64,000 bases of DNA. Source: an uncultured Roseburia sp. Its GTDB lineage: Bacteria; Bacillota; Clostridia; Lachnospirales; Lachnospiraceae. This document shows positions 25,690 to 33,775 of this stretch, piece by piece (the first letter of the stretch is position 1; every line of letters begins with the position of its first letter). The notes beneath the pieces were generated by a model, which saw nothing but the letters and a program-made list of their open reading frames with translations, was not told the origin of the DNA and ran no database searches. The stretch covers positions 1-64,000 of the forward strand of contig CAJUNX010000010.1 of the NCBI GenBank assembly GCA_910587865.1. Reading direction: 5' to 3'. A program made the position numbers and the translations under genes.

Positions 25690-26640
25690 CTCCTTTACCA
25701 TGGCAATCGCCTGCTCAATAATATTTTCAAACGACTCGATCAGCACGCCTTTTCTGCTGTCGTCGATATCCATCCTGTCAATAATATCACTGTAAATACT
25801 GGCGGTGCCGGCAAGAGAATCCTGAACCGTCTTTACGTACGCGCGGTTTCTCTCCACCGCTCCTTCAATCGCCTCCCGAACCTCCACTGTACTGGCGGCG
25901 CTTTTTTTCACCTCGTCAAAATATCTGCCTGTCTCTTCTATGCTTCTTAGATTGCAGACCATCGCTTCGTCGGATGCCTGGATAAACTTATTTAAATCCG
26001 TGCTCTGAAGCTCTACCTCCACAATGCTCCCCCGAATATCCTCCACCATGTTGCGGCTCATCTTTGCGAGCTTGCCGACCTCCTCCGCGACAACCGCAAA
26101 GCCCCTTCCCTGTTCTCCGGCTCTCGCCGCCTCAATGCTTGCGTTGAGCGCCAGAAGATTGGTCTGATCGGCGACCTCCTTGATCCCCGCCAGACTGTCC
26201 CTGATTTTATCAAGCGTGCCCTGAAGCAGATCAAACGTTTTTGACATATTTTTAAAATTATCCTGCAGAGAATTGGAATCCCGTTTCATCTGCTCCATCT
26301 GCTTTTGCGCCTCCGAGACGGACGCCTCGATCTGGGCCTCCACATCGTTAAAATGCTCCGCCGCGGTCGTAATATCCAAAAATCCTTCATCCAGCGCGCT
26401 CACTTCCCCCTGCGGTCCCACCATCTCGTCTTTCAGTCCCGAGAGCTGTTCCGTCGCATAACGCATTTTCTGTGTCGTCAGAAACACATCCTCCGCCAGC
26501 TCATTCACAATCCGGTATGCGCTCTCCAGCGCGTAATCCAAAGGATGCCTGTCAAAATCCGTCTGCTTCTTCACCGACATGGCAGATCCGGACTCCGTTA
26601 ATAAATCGTCCTTTCCCGCGTTCCCAAATAATCTAAACAA
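25681..26640 (-). CDS. Soluble methyl-accepting chemotaxis-type signalling protein
   Basis: 319 residues, no membrane segment and no recognisable sensor domain. The conserved hairpin tip of chemoreceptors is present (IKEVADQTNLLALNASIEAA followed by RAGEQGRGFAVVAEEVGKLA), inside long helical coiled coils. Start is TTG at 26640, seven bases after GGGGGAAG. It begins 12 bases after the FIST protein stop, so sensing is probably done by the FIST partner and signalling by this protein, to CheA/CheW elsewhere or to another kinase. No methylation-site assignment was attempted. Confidence 0.88.
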   Translation of the reverse strand: MFRLFGNAGKDDLLTESGSAMSVKKQTDFDRHPLDYALESAYRIVNELAEDVFLTTQKMRYATEQLSGLKDEMVGPQGEVSALDEGFLDITTAAEHFNDVEAQIEASVSEAQKQMEQMKRDSNSLQDNFKNMSKTFDLLQGTLDKIRDSLAGIKEVADQTNLLALNASIEAARAGEQGRGFAVVAEEVGKLAKMSRNMVEDIRGSIVEVELQSTDLNKFIQASDEAMVCNLRSIEETGRYFDEVKKSAASTVEVREAIEGAVERNRAYVKTVQDSLAGTASIYSDIIDRMDIDDSRKGVLIESFENIIEQAIAMVKELP

Positions 26641-26652
26641 CTCTTCTTCCCC

Positions 26653-27726
26653 CTACTCAAATGCCAGACAGCACATTGTCTGATTGACAAACTGCGTATT
26701 GTAATGTTCTCCGACGCCAACCATGCCCGCGTGTGAAAAGCTCCGGCTCATCTCCGCCAGGTAGCTGTCCCAGTAGTGTTCGTCGCTGAACATAATGTAC
26801 CGGAACAGGCAGTTGACGGAAAGCACTGCCGATATGCTGCCAAGGTCATGTTGCATCCTCGAAATCGTATCCTGCACCACCTCGCGGTAGTCGCCCATGC
26901 TCAGTATGGTCAGAAAGTCCATCTTGTTTGCAGGGCGGAAGGTCGTGATGCTCCCGTCCGCCTCCACACCCTTGATGGAAACGATATATGTATCGGAATT
27001 ACAGACATGCCCAAACGGATTCCGGAAGGTCTGCGTCGTGATCTTATCCCTGCTGATTCCCAGCTCGGACGTATATACTTTCTCGGCGGATATATTCTCG
27101 AGCGTGCGGATTTTGTACTCCTTCGGATTCGCCTCCGTCACCATGAACTGTTTTTCGTTCTCCTTCGAATGTACGTATATGTTTTCTTTATATGATTTAA
27201 TTTTCCCTTTTAGATTTTTAAAGATGAAAAACGCGCAGGCATCCTTATAGACCTTTCCGTTACAGGCCACTGCCTCCGAGTTACTCGTGCCGCCCGCAAG
27301 GTCATATCCCCGGCGACAGAGATAATCCGAGAGCGTCGTCACGGCCCGGACGTCCGCGCCTGCCGAACAGATGTCGAAGCAGGCTGTTTTCCCCCGCTCG
27401 CCTCCCACTGTCTTTATGGCATTCTCAAGCCTTCTGATATATTTGATCGGCATGACGGATGCCTGCTCCAAAACGTCCGCCACAACCCGGATGCTCTCTT
27501 TCATCGCAATCACGGTAACGCCCTCGTCAAAAAACTTCTTGTCCAGGTATGCCTGTCCGACTCCTCCGATCGACGCGACACCCGGAAAGATCCGCTCAAT
27601 TTCCCTGGCCGTGCGCTCAAGCATCTCCTCCTTCGCAACAGAAAAAAACAACGCCGCAGGCTCCGTAATATTCCTCAATGCCTCTGCCACATCGCCTTTC
27701 CTGCTGCTGCCACATTCTAATTTCAT
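26653..27726 (-). CDS. FIST-domain sensory protein
   Basis: 357 residues from the ATG at 27726, eight bases after GGAGG. FIST N-terminal features (ALFFSVAKEEMLERTAREIE, GVASIGGVGQAYLDKKFFDE, then the YDLAGGTSNSEA block) and a FIST C-terminal part ending with SHAGMVGVGEHYNTQFVNQT, where many FIST proteins have GEi...FHN. FIST domains are thought to bind small ligands such as amino acids. The gene is directly followed by a soluble chemoreceptor-type protein, forming a two-gene sensory unit. Confidence 0.85.
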   Translation of the reverse strand: MKLECGSSRKGDVAEALRNITEPAALFFSVAKEEMLERTAREIERIFPGVASIGGVGQAYLDKKFFDEGVTVIAMKESIRVVADVLEQASVMPIKYIRRLENAIKTVGGERGKTACFDICSAGADVRAVTTLSDYLCRRGYDLAGGTSNSEAVACNGKVYKDACAFFIFKNLKGKIKSYKENIYVHSKENEKQFMVTEANPKEYKIRTLENISAEKVYTSELGISRDKITTQTFRNPFGHVCNSDTYIVSIKGVEADGSITTFRPANKMDFLTILSMGDYREVVQDTISRMQHDLGSISAVLSVNCLFRYIMFSDEHYWDSYLAEMSRSFSHAGMVGVGEHYNTQFVNQTMCCLAFE

Positions 27727-27813
27727 CTCTGCTTCCTCCATTCCTGCTGTCAGATGTCTTACTGCAATCATATCATAAAAAATGCGCTTTTCCTACTGTT
27801 TTCTATATTAGAA

Positions 27814-27964
27814 GTTCAGCCATGCTTCGCAAAACGGGCGAATCATGCCCGCATGAATGAGCTCATTTCGCGAAGCATGAGCGCAGCGCCCGTTTATGCG
27901 CAAGGTTAATCGCGAAGCAACGTGAAAGCGCCATTGGCGCCCTTGCGAATGGCGCGGGCTGAAC
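27814..27964 (+). repeat. Repeat family A, full copy (A2)
   Basis: 151 bp bounded by GTTCAGCC and GGCTGAAC. Inner stems include CATGCTTCGC/GCGAAGCATG. Strongly similar to the inverse of the copy at 48.1 kb. It lies just past the stop of the class D beta-lactamase gene and upstream of the FIST gene, and could act as a transcript end structure. Bases 27727-27813 hold no other signal. Confidence 0.8.
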
Positions 27965-27979
27965 GTTTAAAAGAAACGG

Positions 27980-29050
27980 TTATTCGTAATCCGTCACCAG
28001 CCGGATCGCGATCTCCTTCGCGTCTGAACTTTTCACATCCCTGCCTTCCGTCCGTCCAAGCCAGACACAGAAACAGACCGGGCCCTTCTCTCTGTCCGCA
28101 AATCCTGTAAACCAGGCGTCAACGGTGATGCCGTCCGTCATTCCCATTCCCGTCTTTCCGTAAACGGGGCATGTCCCTTCTTCCGTCGGGGTCAGCATGA
28201 CCTGTTTTAACGTATTCTGCGTATCCCCGGAGCAAACCGATCCCTCCCCGAAGATACGGCTCATCACCTCAGTCTGTTCCATCGGAGAAATCAGAAGAGA
28301 CGACTCAAGCCAGAATCCCGTCAGCGCCCGGTTGCCGTTGTTCGTATTCAGCCGCCCCTCCCAGTCGCTCTGGTCACGGTTTCCGTAGGAAAGCGCATCC
28401 AGCTGCGCCTGCATCCGTTCCCGGCCAATCTCATCGATCACCTCCCTGAAATACCAGACACAGGAGGTGCGAAAAGCGTCCTCAAACCCAATATCCCTGT
28501 TCCAGTCCTCATTCCAGAACCATTCCCCGCTCCACGCACGGACGGAATCCGCCGTGTCGATCACCCCGTACTCAAGCGCCGCCATGGAGGAGATGATTTT
28601 GAAGGTGGAACAGGGTGACCGTCTCGTCTGCGCCGCTTCTCTGTTGTATACCGCATAGATTTGTTCCGATGGATCATAGAGAACCGCCGTTCCGTTTAAC
28701 CCGTCAAAATAATCCGACCAGTCCTCCTCCACGATCCGTGGCTCCTGCTGCAATTGTTCTCCCGTTTTCTGCGCCGCGGATCCCGTCTCCGTCTGACTGG
28801 TCTTTGTCTCCGGCTGGCTGTTTGTCTCCGACTGAACGTTTTCCGTCTCCGGCTGGCTGTTCGTCTCCGGCTGACCGCTCTTCTGCCCCGGATGACCGGA
28901 TCCCGTTCCCTGATTTCCCTCGTCTCCCGCACCGTCAGCCGCCATCCGGCTTCCCTCTGTTCCTCCGCTTCTGTCTGCACAGCCGGATAAAACCACACCG
29001 CACACACACGCCAGATATACTGCCTTTAAGATGCGCTCCTTTGTTCTCAT
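27980..29050 (-). CDS. Lipoprotein class D (OXA-like) beta-lactamase
   Basis: 356 residues from the ATG at 29050, six bases after GGAGG. Signal peptide with lipobox VVLSGC (Cys24) and a Thr/Gln/Glu-rich linker (SQPETxx repeats) of about 80 residues. Class D motifs in order: S-x-x-K as STFK (about 148-151), S-x-V as SCV (about 196), Y-G-N (222-224), WLESSLLISPMEQ (247 on, as WLEGPLKIS in OXA enzymes) and K-T-G (299-301). It should be a membrane-anchored serine beta-lactamase; similar anchored class D enzymes are known in Clostridioides difficile. A BlaR-like penicillin sensor is the main alternative, but there is no sensor membrane part and no BlaI nearby. Confidence 0.88.
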   Translation of the reverse strand: MRTKERILKAVYLACVCGVVLSGCADRSGGTEGSRMAADGAGDEGNQGTGSGHPGQKSGQPETNSQPETENVQSETNSQPETKTSQTETGSAAQKTGEQLQQEPRIVEEDWSDYFDGLNGTAVLYDPSEQIYAVYNREAAQTRRSPCSTFKIISSMAALEYGVIDTADSVRAWSGEWFWNEDWNRDIGFEDAFRTSCVWYFREVIDEIGRERMQAQLDALSYGNRDQSDWEGRLNTNNGNRALTGFWLESSLLISPMEQTEVMSRIFGEGSVCSGDTQNTLKQVMLTPTEEGTCPVYGKTGMGMTDGITVDAWFTGFADREKGPVCFCVWLGRTEGRDVKSSDAKEIAIRLVTDYE

Positions 29051-29243
29051 ATGTACCCTCCTCTCTGACGCACGCTCTCCCTGTTTCCTTCTGCAGCCCA
29101 TATACAGTATCGTCGGTTATGATATCACAGATTCTGGCATTTCTCCACCTCTTTTTTTAATCGTAATTCGGAAACTTCAAAACCGGCTGGAAATACTCAC
29201 TCTGCTGTGTTATACTACCCCTGCAGACACAAAGGAGACACAC

Positions 29244-29654
29244 ATGAACATACTGATTATCGACGCACAGGGAGGCGGTATCGGAAAACAGCTTGTCGCT
29301 TCCGTCAGAAAAAATCTGCCCGATGCGGACATCACGGCAGTCGGTACGAATACCGTGGCGACCACCGCCATGTTAAAGGCCGGAGCGGACCGCGGGGCGA
29401 CCGGCGAAAACGCCGTTGTCGTCAACTGCCGGCGCGCTGATGTAATCATCGGCCCCATCGGCATCGTGATCGCCGACGCGCTGCTCGGCGAGATCACGCC
29501 CCTCATGGCAGCCGCCGTGGCACAAAGTCCCGCAAAGCGGCTTTTTATCCCGGTCAACCACTGTGACAACATTGTAGTCGGCGTCGAGGATTTAAATCTC
29601 GGCCGTCTGGTGAAGGGTGTGATCGAAGAACTGCAGAAAATGACACATTTCTGA
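29244..29654 (+). CDS. DUF3842 family protein
   Basis: 136 residues from the ATG at 29244, with AAAGGAGA six bases upstream; the frame stays open for 70 codons before this but has no start signal and is antisense to the beta-lactamase gene. Short Rossmann-like protein: MNILIIDAQGGGIGKQLVAS has a Gly-rich loop after the first strand, and ADVIIGPIGIVIADALLGEI follows. Such proteins are widespread in Clostridia with no known function. Divergent from the beta-lactamase gene. Confidence 0.85.
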   Translation: MNILIIDAQGGGIGKQLVASVRKNLPDADITAVGTNTVATTAMLKAGADRGATGENAVVVNCRRADVIIGPIGIVIADALLGEITPLMAAAVAQSPAKRLFIPVNHCDNIVVGVEDLNLGRLVKGVIEELQKMTHF

Positions 29655-29801
29655 AAAATCCGGTTTTCTGGTCTTGATTTTTTCCGGGATATTGTGTACT
29701 ATTTTGAGGGCGGCAGGAAGCTGTCTTTTCGGGTGCAGAAGCATCCGCCATTTTATCAGAAAAACAGACCGGTGTCTTTGCGCGCTGATCATTCACAATC
29801 A
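29655..29801. other. Spacer after the DUF3842 gene
   Basis: T-rich just after the stop codon (CTTGATTTTTTCC) but without a convincing stem. No ORF, promoter or repeat that I can support before the family B copy begins. Confidence 0.4.
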
Positions 29802-29808
29802 ATACCAT

Positions 29809-30002
29809 GATGCCAGGGTCATAAGGTCATGTGTTTCACGCCTGCGTGAAACAGCATGACTTTGTGGCCCGCCAAACATGAGAAAGCAGCTATTTTCCAT
29901 AGGAAAATGAGCGGATTTCGAATGTTTTTCGGATTTCGGGAGTGTAAAAACACGCAGAAATCCGAAGGCATCATGGGGTCAGATGCTTCTGACCCCAACA
30001 TC
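29809..30002 (+). repeat. Repeat family B, full copy (B2)
   Basis: 194 bp from GATGCCAGG to CCCCAACATC, flanked by direct repeats ATACCAT (29802-29808 and 30003-30009). Same internal hairpins as B1, with loop changes (CGCCTGCG for CGCAAGCG). It ends 91 bases before the binding-protein start codon. Confidence 0.8.
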
Positions 30003-30025
30003 ATACCATGAAACCGTATGCCAGG

Positions 30026-30065
30026 AAGGCACACATTTCCTTAGAGAAAAGGATCTGTGTGCCTT
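30026..30065 (+). promoter_or_regulatory. Long hairpin in the leader of the nickel/peptide transporter operon
   Basis: AAGGCACACA (30026-30035) pairs with TGTGTGCCTT (30056-30065), and inside it TTCCTT pairs with AAAGGA. It is followed by TCTTTCTATATT. It looks like an intrinsic terminator placed 28 bases before the first gene of the operon, so it could be an attenuator, or the terminator of DUF3842 moved away by the repeat. Confidence 0.55.
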
Positions 30066-30093
30066 TCTTTCTATATTAAGAAAGGAATCCGCC

Positions 30094-31758
30094 ATGAATA
30101 CAAAAAAACTCTCCCCCCTGCTTTTGGCAGCGGCTGTTCTCTTCGCCGCAGGCTGCGGAACCGGCAGCACGGCAGGCAGCTCCGCCGCTCCGCAGTCATC
30201 CGGCTCCGATCCGTCCGGCAGTCCCGAAAATCCGCAGTCATCCGGCTCCGATCCGTCCGGCAGCCGGGACAGCGTGGTAATCGCCATCGGCTCCGAACCC
30301 GAGACACTCGATCCCACCAAAGGCTGGGGACACGGCAACGCGCCGATCGTTCAGAGCACGCTGGTGACCTACACCTCTGACCTGTCCTTTGAACCTGACC
30401 TCGCCACCGGCTATACGCTCTCCGACGACGGACTGACCTGGACGTTTACCCTTCGGGACGACGCTTTTTTTACGGACGGGGAGAAAGTCACCGCTTCCGA
30501 CGTCGCCTTTACCCTGGAGACGGCCAAAGCGGCGCAGGGCTCCGTTGACCTGACCTACATGGAGCATGCCGTCGCGGAAGATGATACTACGGTTGTCATC
30601 ACTCTTTCCCGCCCCACCTCGATTTTCCTCAACACGCTCGCCTCGGTCGGCATCGTCCCCGAACACGCTTACGGTGAGGATTACGGCACGAATCCGATCG
30701 GTTCCGGCCCGTACCGTTTCGTCGGCTGGGATCCGCAGGAGCAGATTCTCTTTACCGCCAACGAAGATTATTACGGGGGCGCACCCGCCATCCGGGACGT
30801 GACCGTAGTCTTTATGTCCGAGGATGCCGCGCTCGCAGCCGTACTTGCAGGCCAGGTCGACGTCGCGTATTCCACCGCAACACTTGGGAAGACGGAGGCG
30901 GACGGCTATCATGTCGAGGCGCTTCCCTCTGCCGACAACCGCGGATTCACGCTCCCCCTGCTGCCCGATACGGGGCAGACGACACCGGACGGCGCGCCGA
31001 TCGGAAACAATGTCACCTGCCGCCCGGAAATCCGGCAGGCCGTCGCTTACGCGATCGACCGGCAGCAGATCGCGGATACGGTGTTAAACGGGTTCGGCAG
31101 GCCCGCCTACTCGGAAAATGACGGTATGCCCTGGAGCAATCCGGACACCGTGATACAGACAGATATCGAATATGCAGAACAACTGCTCAGAGACGCCGGA
31201 TGGAGCGACACGGACGGCGACGGGATCGTGGAAAAAGACGGGCTTAAGGCGGAATTTACCTGCATCTATCCCTCCGGCGATTCGGTGCGGCAGGCCGTCG
31301 CCATGGCCGCCGCGGAGCAGGTATCCGGAATCGGCATCAGGATCACCACAGAGGGCGTAAGCTGGGATGAGATTACAAAGCGCATGTTCTCCGATGCCGT
31401 TGTCATGGGCTGGGGTTCCGCCATCCCGAATGAAACCTATTATCTCTACCGCTCCGAAGGTGCGTTTCTCGACGATTTTTACAATCCGGAAGGCTATCAG
31501 AGCGAGGTGACCGACGAATATTTAACGGCCGCCATGGGAGCGCTCACCGTTGAGGAGGCAAATGAATACTGGCAAAAGGTGCAGTGGGACGGCACGACGG
31601 GCACTTCCATGCGCGGAGAATGCCCCTGGATCTGGATCGTCAACTTAGACCACGTCACCTATGTCCGCGACGGTCTTTCCATCGGGGAACAGCCGGTGCA
31701 CGGCCACGGGCACGGGCTGCCGCTGATCCAGAATCTTCAGGACTGGCGATGGGAATAA
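30094..31758 (+). CDS. Nickel/peptide-type ABC transporter substrate-binding lipoprotein
   Basis: 554 residues from the ATG at 30094, eight bases after AAAGGA. Lipobox FAAGC (Cys21), then two copies of PQSSGSDPSGS in the linker. The rest is an SBP_bac_5 family 5 fold: IGSEPETLDPTKGWGHGNAP, FTLRDDAFFTDGEKVTASDV, NPIGSGPYRFVGWDP, and AVAYAIDRQQIADTVLNGFG. A His-rich HGHGHG near the C-terminus and the WGHG near the N-terminus resemble clostridial proteins annotated as nickel binders. First gene of a five-gene importer. Substrate (nickel, metallophore or peptide) is unproven, as no urease or hydrogenase genes are near. Confidence 0.88.
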   Translation: MNTKKLSPLLLAAAVLFAAGCGTGSTAGSSAAPQSSGSDPSGSPENPQSSGSDPSGSRDSVVIAIGSEPETLDPTKGWGHGNAPIVQSTLVTYTSDLSFEPDLATGYTLSDDGLTWTFTLRDDAFFTDGEKVTASDVAFTLETAKAAQGSVDLTYMEHAVAEDDTTVVITLSRPTSIFLNTLASVGIVPEHAYGEDYGTNPIGSGPYRFVGWDPQEQILFTANEDYYGGAPAIRDVTVVFMSEDAALAAVLAGQVDVAYSTATLGKTEADGYHVEALPSADNRGFTLPLLPDTGQTTPDGAPIGNNVTCRPEIRQAVAYAIDRQQIADTVLNGFGRPAYSENDGMPWSNPDTVIQTDIEYAEQLLRDAGWSDTDGDGIVEKDGLKAEFTCIYPSGDSVRQAVAMAAAEQVSGIGIRITTEGVSWDEITKRMFSDAVVMGWGSAIPNETYYLYRSEGAFLDDFYNPEGYQSEVTDEYLTAAMGALTVEEANEYWQKVQWDGTTGTSMRGECPWIWIVNLDHVTYVRDGLSIGEQPVHGHGHGLPLIQNLQDWRWE

Positions 31759-31855
31759 CCGGCGATGCCATTTGAACCATCCGGGTCACTGACACAGACG
31801 GAGAATTCCTGTGAAAAATCGGCTTGACAGCTGATGTTTCACACGGCTATTTGTG

Positions 31856-31924
31856 CCGGAGCGTCACAAAGAAGCCCTGTCGGCAAACACAGATATGTAT
31901 CGCCCCGTCGCATAAACGCTCCGG
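31856..31924 (+). other. Inverted repeat between binding protein and first permease
   Basis: CCGGAGCGT (31856-31864) and ACGCTCCGG (31916-31924) are perfect 9-bp arms 51 bases apart, ending just before the permease ribosome binding site. Such structures often protect the upstream message and lower expression of the downstream permease. The rest of the 180-base gap (31759-31938) holds no gene. Confidence 0.5.
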
Positions 31925-31938
31925 AATGGAGATTATGA

Positions 31939-32928
31939 ATGAACCGAGACAAAAAACATTTTCCTTTGTTTACCTGTGCGCTCCGGACGGTTTCTCTTCT
32001 TGCGGCCGTGAGCATCCTTTCCTTTGCGCTCGTCACCGCGTCGCCCGTCGATCCGGTGCAGCAGTATATCAACGGGCTGAAAACCGCCGTTTCCCCGGAA
32101 CAGCGCGCTCAGATCGAGGACTACTGGGGTGTGAACGATCCGCCCGTGGAACGCTATCTGAACTGGCTTTCCGAGATCATGCGCGGCAATCTCGGCGAAT
32201 CCTCCCTGTACCGCAGGCCGGTGGCGGATATCATCGGCGAGCGGTTTGTCAATTCGCTGGCGCTGATGTGTTCTGCCTGGATCCTGTCCGGCCTGACCGG
32301 ATTTGCGCTCGGATGCCTCATGGGCATGTACCGGGACAGATGGCCGGACCGTCTATTAAAAAAGCTGTGCTATCTGCTTGCCTCGCTTCCGACCTTCTGG
32401 CTGGGCCTGCTGTTTCTTCTGGTGTTTTCCGTGTGGCTCGGCTGGTTTCCGATCGGTTTTTCCGCGCCGATCGGCGTGCTGCGCGAACAGACCACCATCG
32501 GCCAGCGGCTGTATCATCTGATCCTGCCCGCCGTCACCTTAAGCCTGATGTCCTGCCCGAACATCGCCCTTCACACGCGCCAGAAGCTTTGCGTCGTGCT
32601 GGACAGCGACTATGTGCTGTTCGCGCGGGCAAGGGGCGAAGGCCGCTCCCGCATTCTCTTTCGGCACGGGCTGCGCAATATCCTGCTCCCGGCGCTGACC
32701 CTGCAGTTTACGTCCTTTTCGGAGCTTTTCGGAGGGTCCGTCATCGCGGAAAATGTGTTCAGCTATCCCGGTCTCGGCAGCGCGGTATCCGCAGCCGGTT
32801 TAAATTCCGACGTGCCGCTGCTCCTTGGTGTGACGCTCTGCTCCGCTCTTTTTGTCAGTGTCGGAAATATGACCGCAAATCTGTTATACGGGATCGTCGA
32901 CCCGCAGATCCGGGAGGTATCCGAATGA
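31939..32928 (+). CDS. ABC transporter permease, NikB/DppB type
   Basis: 329 residues, ATG at 31939 with GGAG seven bases upstream. N-terminal membrane helix (about 13-33), then the extracellular GxWG-type region (DYWGVNDPPVERYLNWL, GNLGESSLYRRPVADII), and five further helices. The permease loop ARARGEGRSRILFRHGLRNI is the ATPase contact motif. The stop codon overlaps the start of the partner permease (ATGA). Forms the channel with the next gene product. Confidence 0.93.
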   Translation: MNRDKKHFPLFTCALRTVSLLAAVSILSFALVTASPVDPVQQYINGLKTAVSPEQRAQIEDYWGVNDPPVERYLNWLSEIMRGNLGESSLYRRPVADIIGERFVNSLALMCSAWILSGLTGFALGCLMGMYRDRWPDRLLKKLCYLLASLPTFWLGLLFLLVFSVWLGWFPIGFSAPIGVLREQTTIGQRLYHLILPAVTLSLMSCPNIALHTRQKLCVVLDSDYVLFARARGEGRSRILFRHGLRNILLPALTLQFTSFSELFGGSVIAENVFSYPGLGSAVSAAGLNSDVPLLLGVTLCSALFVSVGNMTANLLYGIVDPQIREVSE

Positions 32929-33749
32929 AACGAATGCATCGCCGCGCCGCGCTGTCTGTCTCCGCGATTCTGATAGCAGCCGCGCTGATCCTGATTTATG
33001 TCCCGGGCCTTCTGATCCCGGAGACCGCCGTTGCCGGCAGCTTTCAGAATGCCGGGCTGCCGCCCTCCTTCGCGCATCCCTTCGGAACCGACGCGCTGGG
33101 ACGCGATCTTTTGATGCGCACCTTAAAAGGCCTGTCGGTCAGCCTGACGATCGGCTTTCTTGCCTCGGCGGTCAGCGCGGTGATTGCCGTGTGCGCCGGC
33201 ATCGCCGCAGCCTCCGGTTCCTCTCTGGCCGACGCCCTTGTCGGCTGGCTGACCGACCTTGTGATGGGCATCCCGCATACGATTCTCGTGATCCTGATCT
33301 CGTTTGCGCTCGGACGCGGCCTGCCGGGGCTTTTCGCCGGCATCGCCGCCACGCACTGGTGCAGCCTGGCGCGCCTGATCCGGGCCGAGGTTCTGCAGCT
33401 TCGCTCGCAGCCATATATCATGGTTTCCCGCAGGCTCGGCAGATCCGGCGCCTGGATTCTGAGCCGGCATATGCTGCCCCATCTGCTCCCCCAGTTTTTT
33501 GTGGGACTGGTTCTGATGCTGCCGCACGCGATCCTGCACGAAGCATCTGTATCTTTCCTGGGATTCGGCCTTGCGCCCGAACAGCCCTCCATCGGCATCA
33601 TCCTCTCCGAGAGTATGCGCTATCTCTCCGCGGGGATGTGGTGGCCTGCGGTACTGCCCGGTCTCACGCTTGTCGCAATCGTTCTTTTCATCGACCGGAC
33701 GGGGGACTGCCTGCAGCGGATCCTTGACCCTGTTCACGCACAGGAATGA
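32925..33749 (+). CDS. ABC transporter permease, NikC/DppC type
   Basis: 274 residues from the ATG at 32925, which overlaps the previous stop; GGGAGG lies eight bases upstream. First helix at about 8-28, then HPFGTDALGRDLLMRTLKG, the typical DppC/NikC opening, and five more helices. The ATPase contact loop is SRRLGRSGAWILSRHMLPHL. Longer open frame upstream is antisense-like noise inside the first permease gene. Partner of the preceding permease. Confidence 0.93.
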   Translation: MKRMHRRAALSVSAILIAAALILIYVPGLLIPETAVAGSFQNAGLPPSFAHPFGTDALGRDLLMRTLKGLSVSLTIGFLASAVSAVIAVCAGIAAASGSSLADALVGWLTDLVMGIPHTILVILISFALGRGLPGLFAGIAATHWCSLARLIRAEVLQLRSQPYIMVSRRLGRSGAWILSRHMLPHLLPQFFVGLVLMLPHAILHEASVSFLGFGLAPEQPSIGIILSESMRYLSAGMWWPAVLPGLTLVAIVLFIDRTGDCLQRILDPVHAQE

Positions 33750-33775
33750 CTGTATATTACAACCAGGAGGCTTCT

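Noticed and set aside
31824..32924. Long upstream extension of the second permease frame (641 codons in all)
   Set aside because: It is an out-of-frame shadow of the first permease gene; the real start at 32925 has an ATGA overlap and ribosome binding site.
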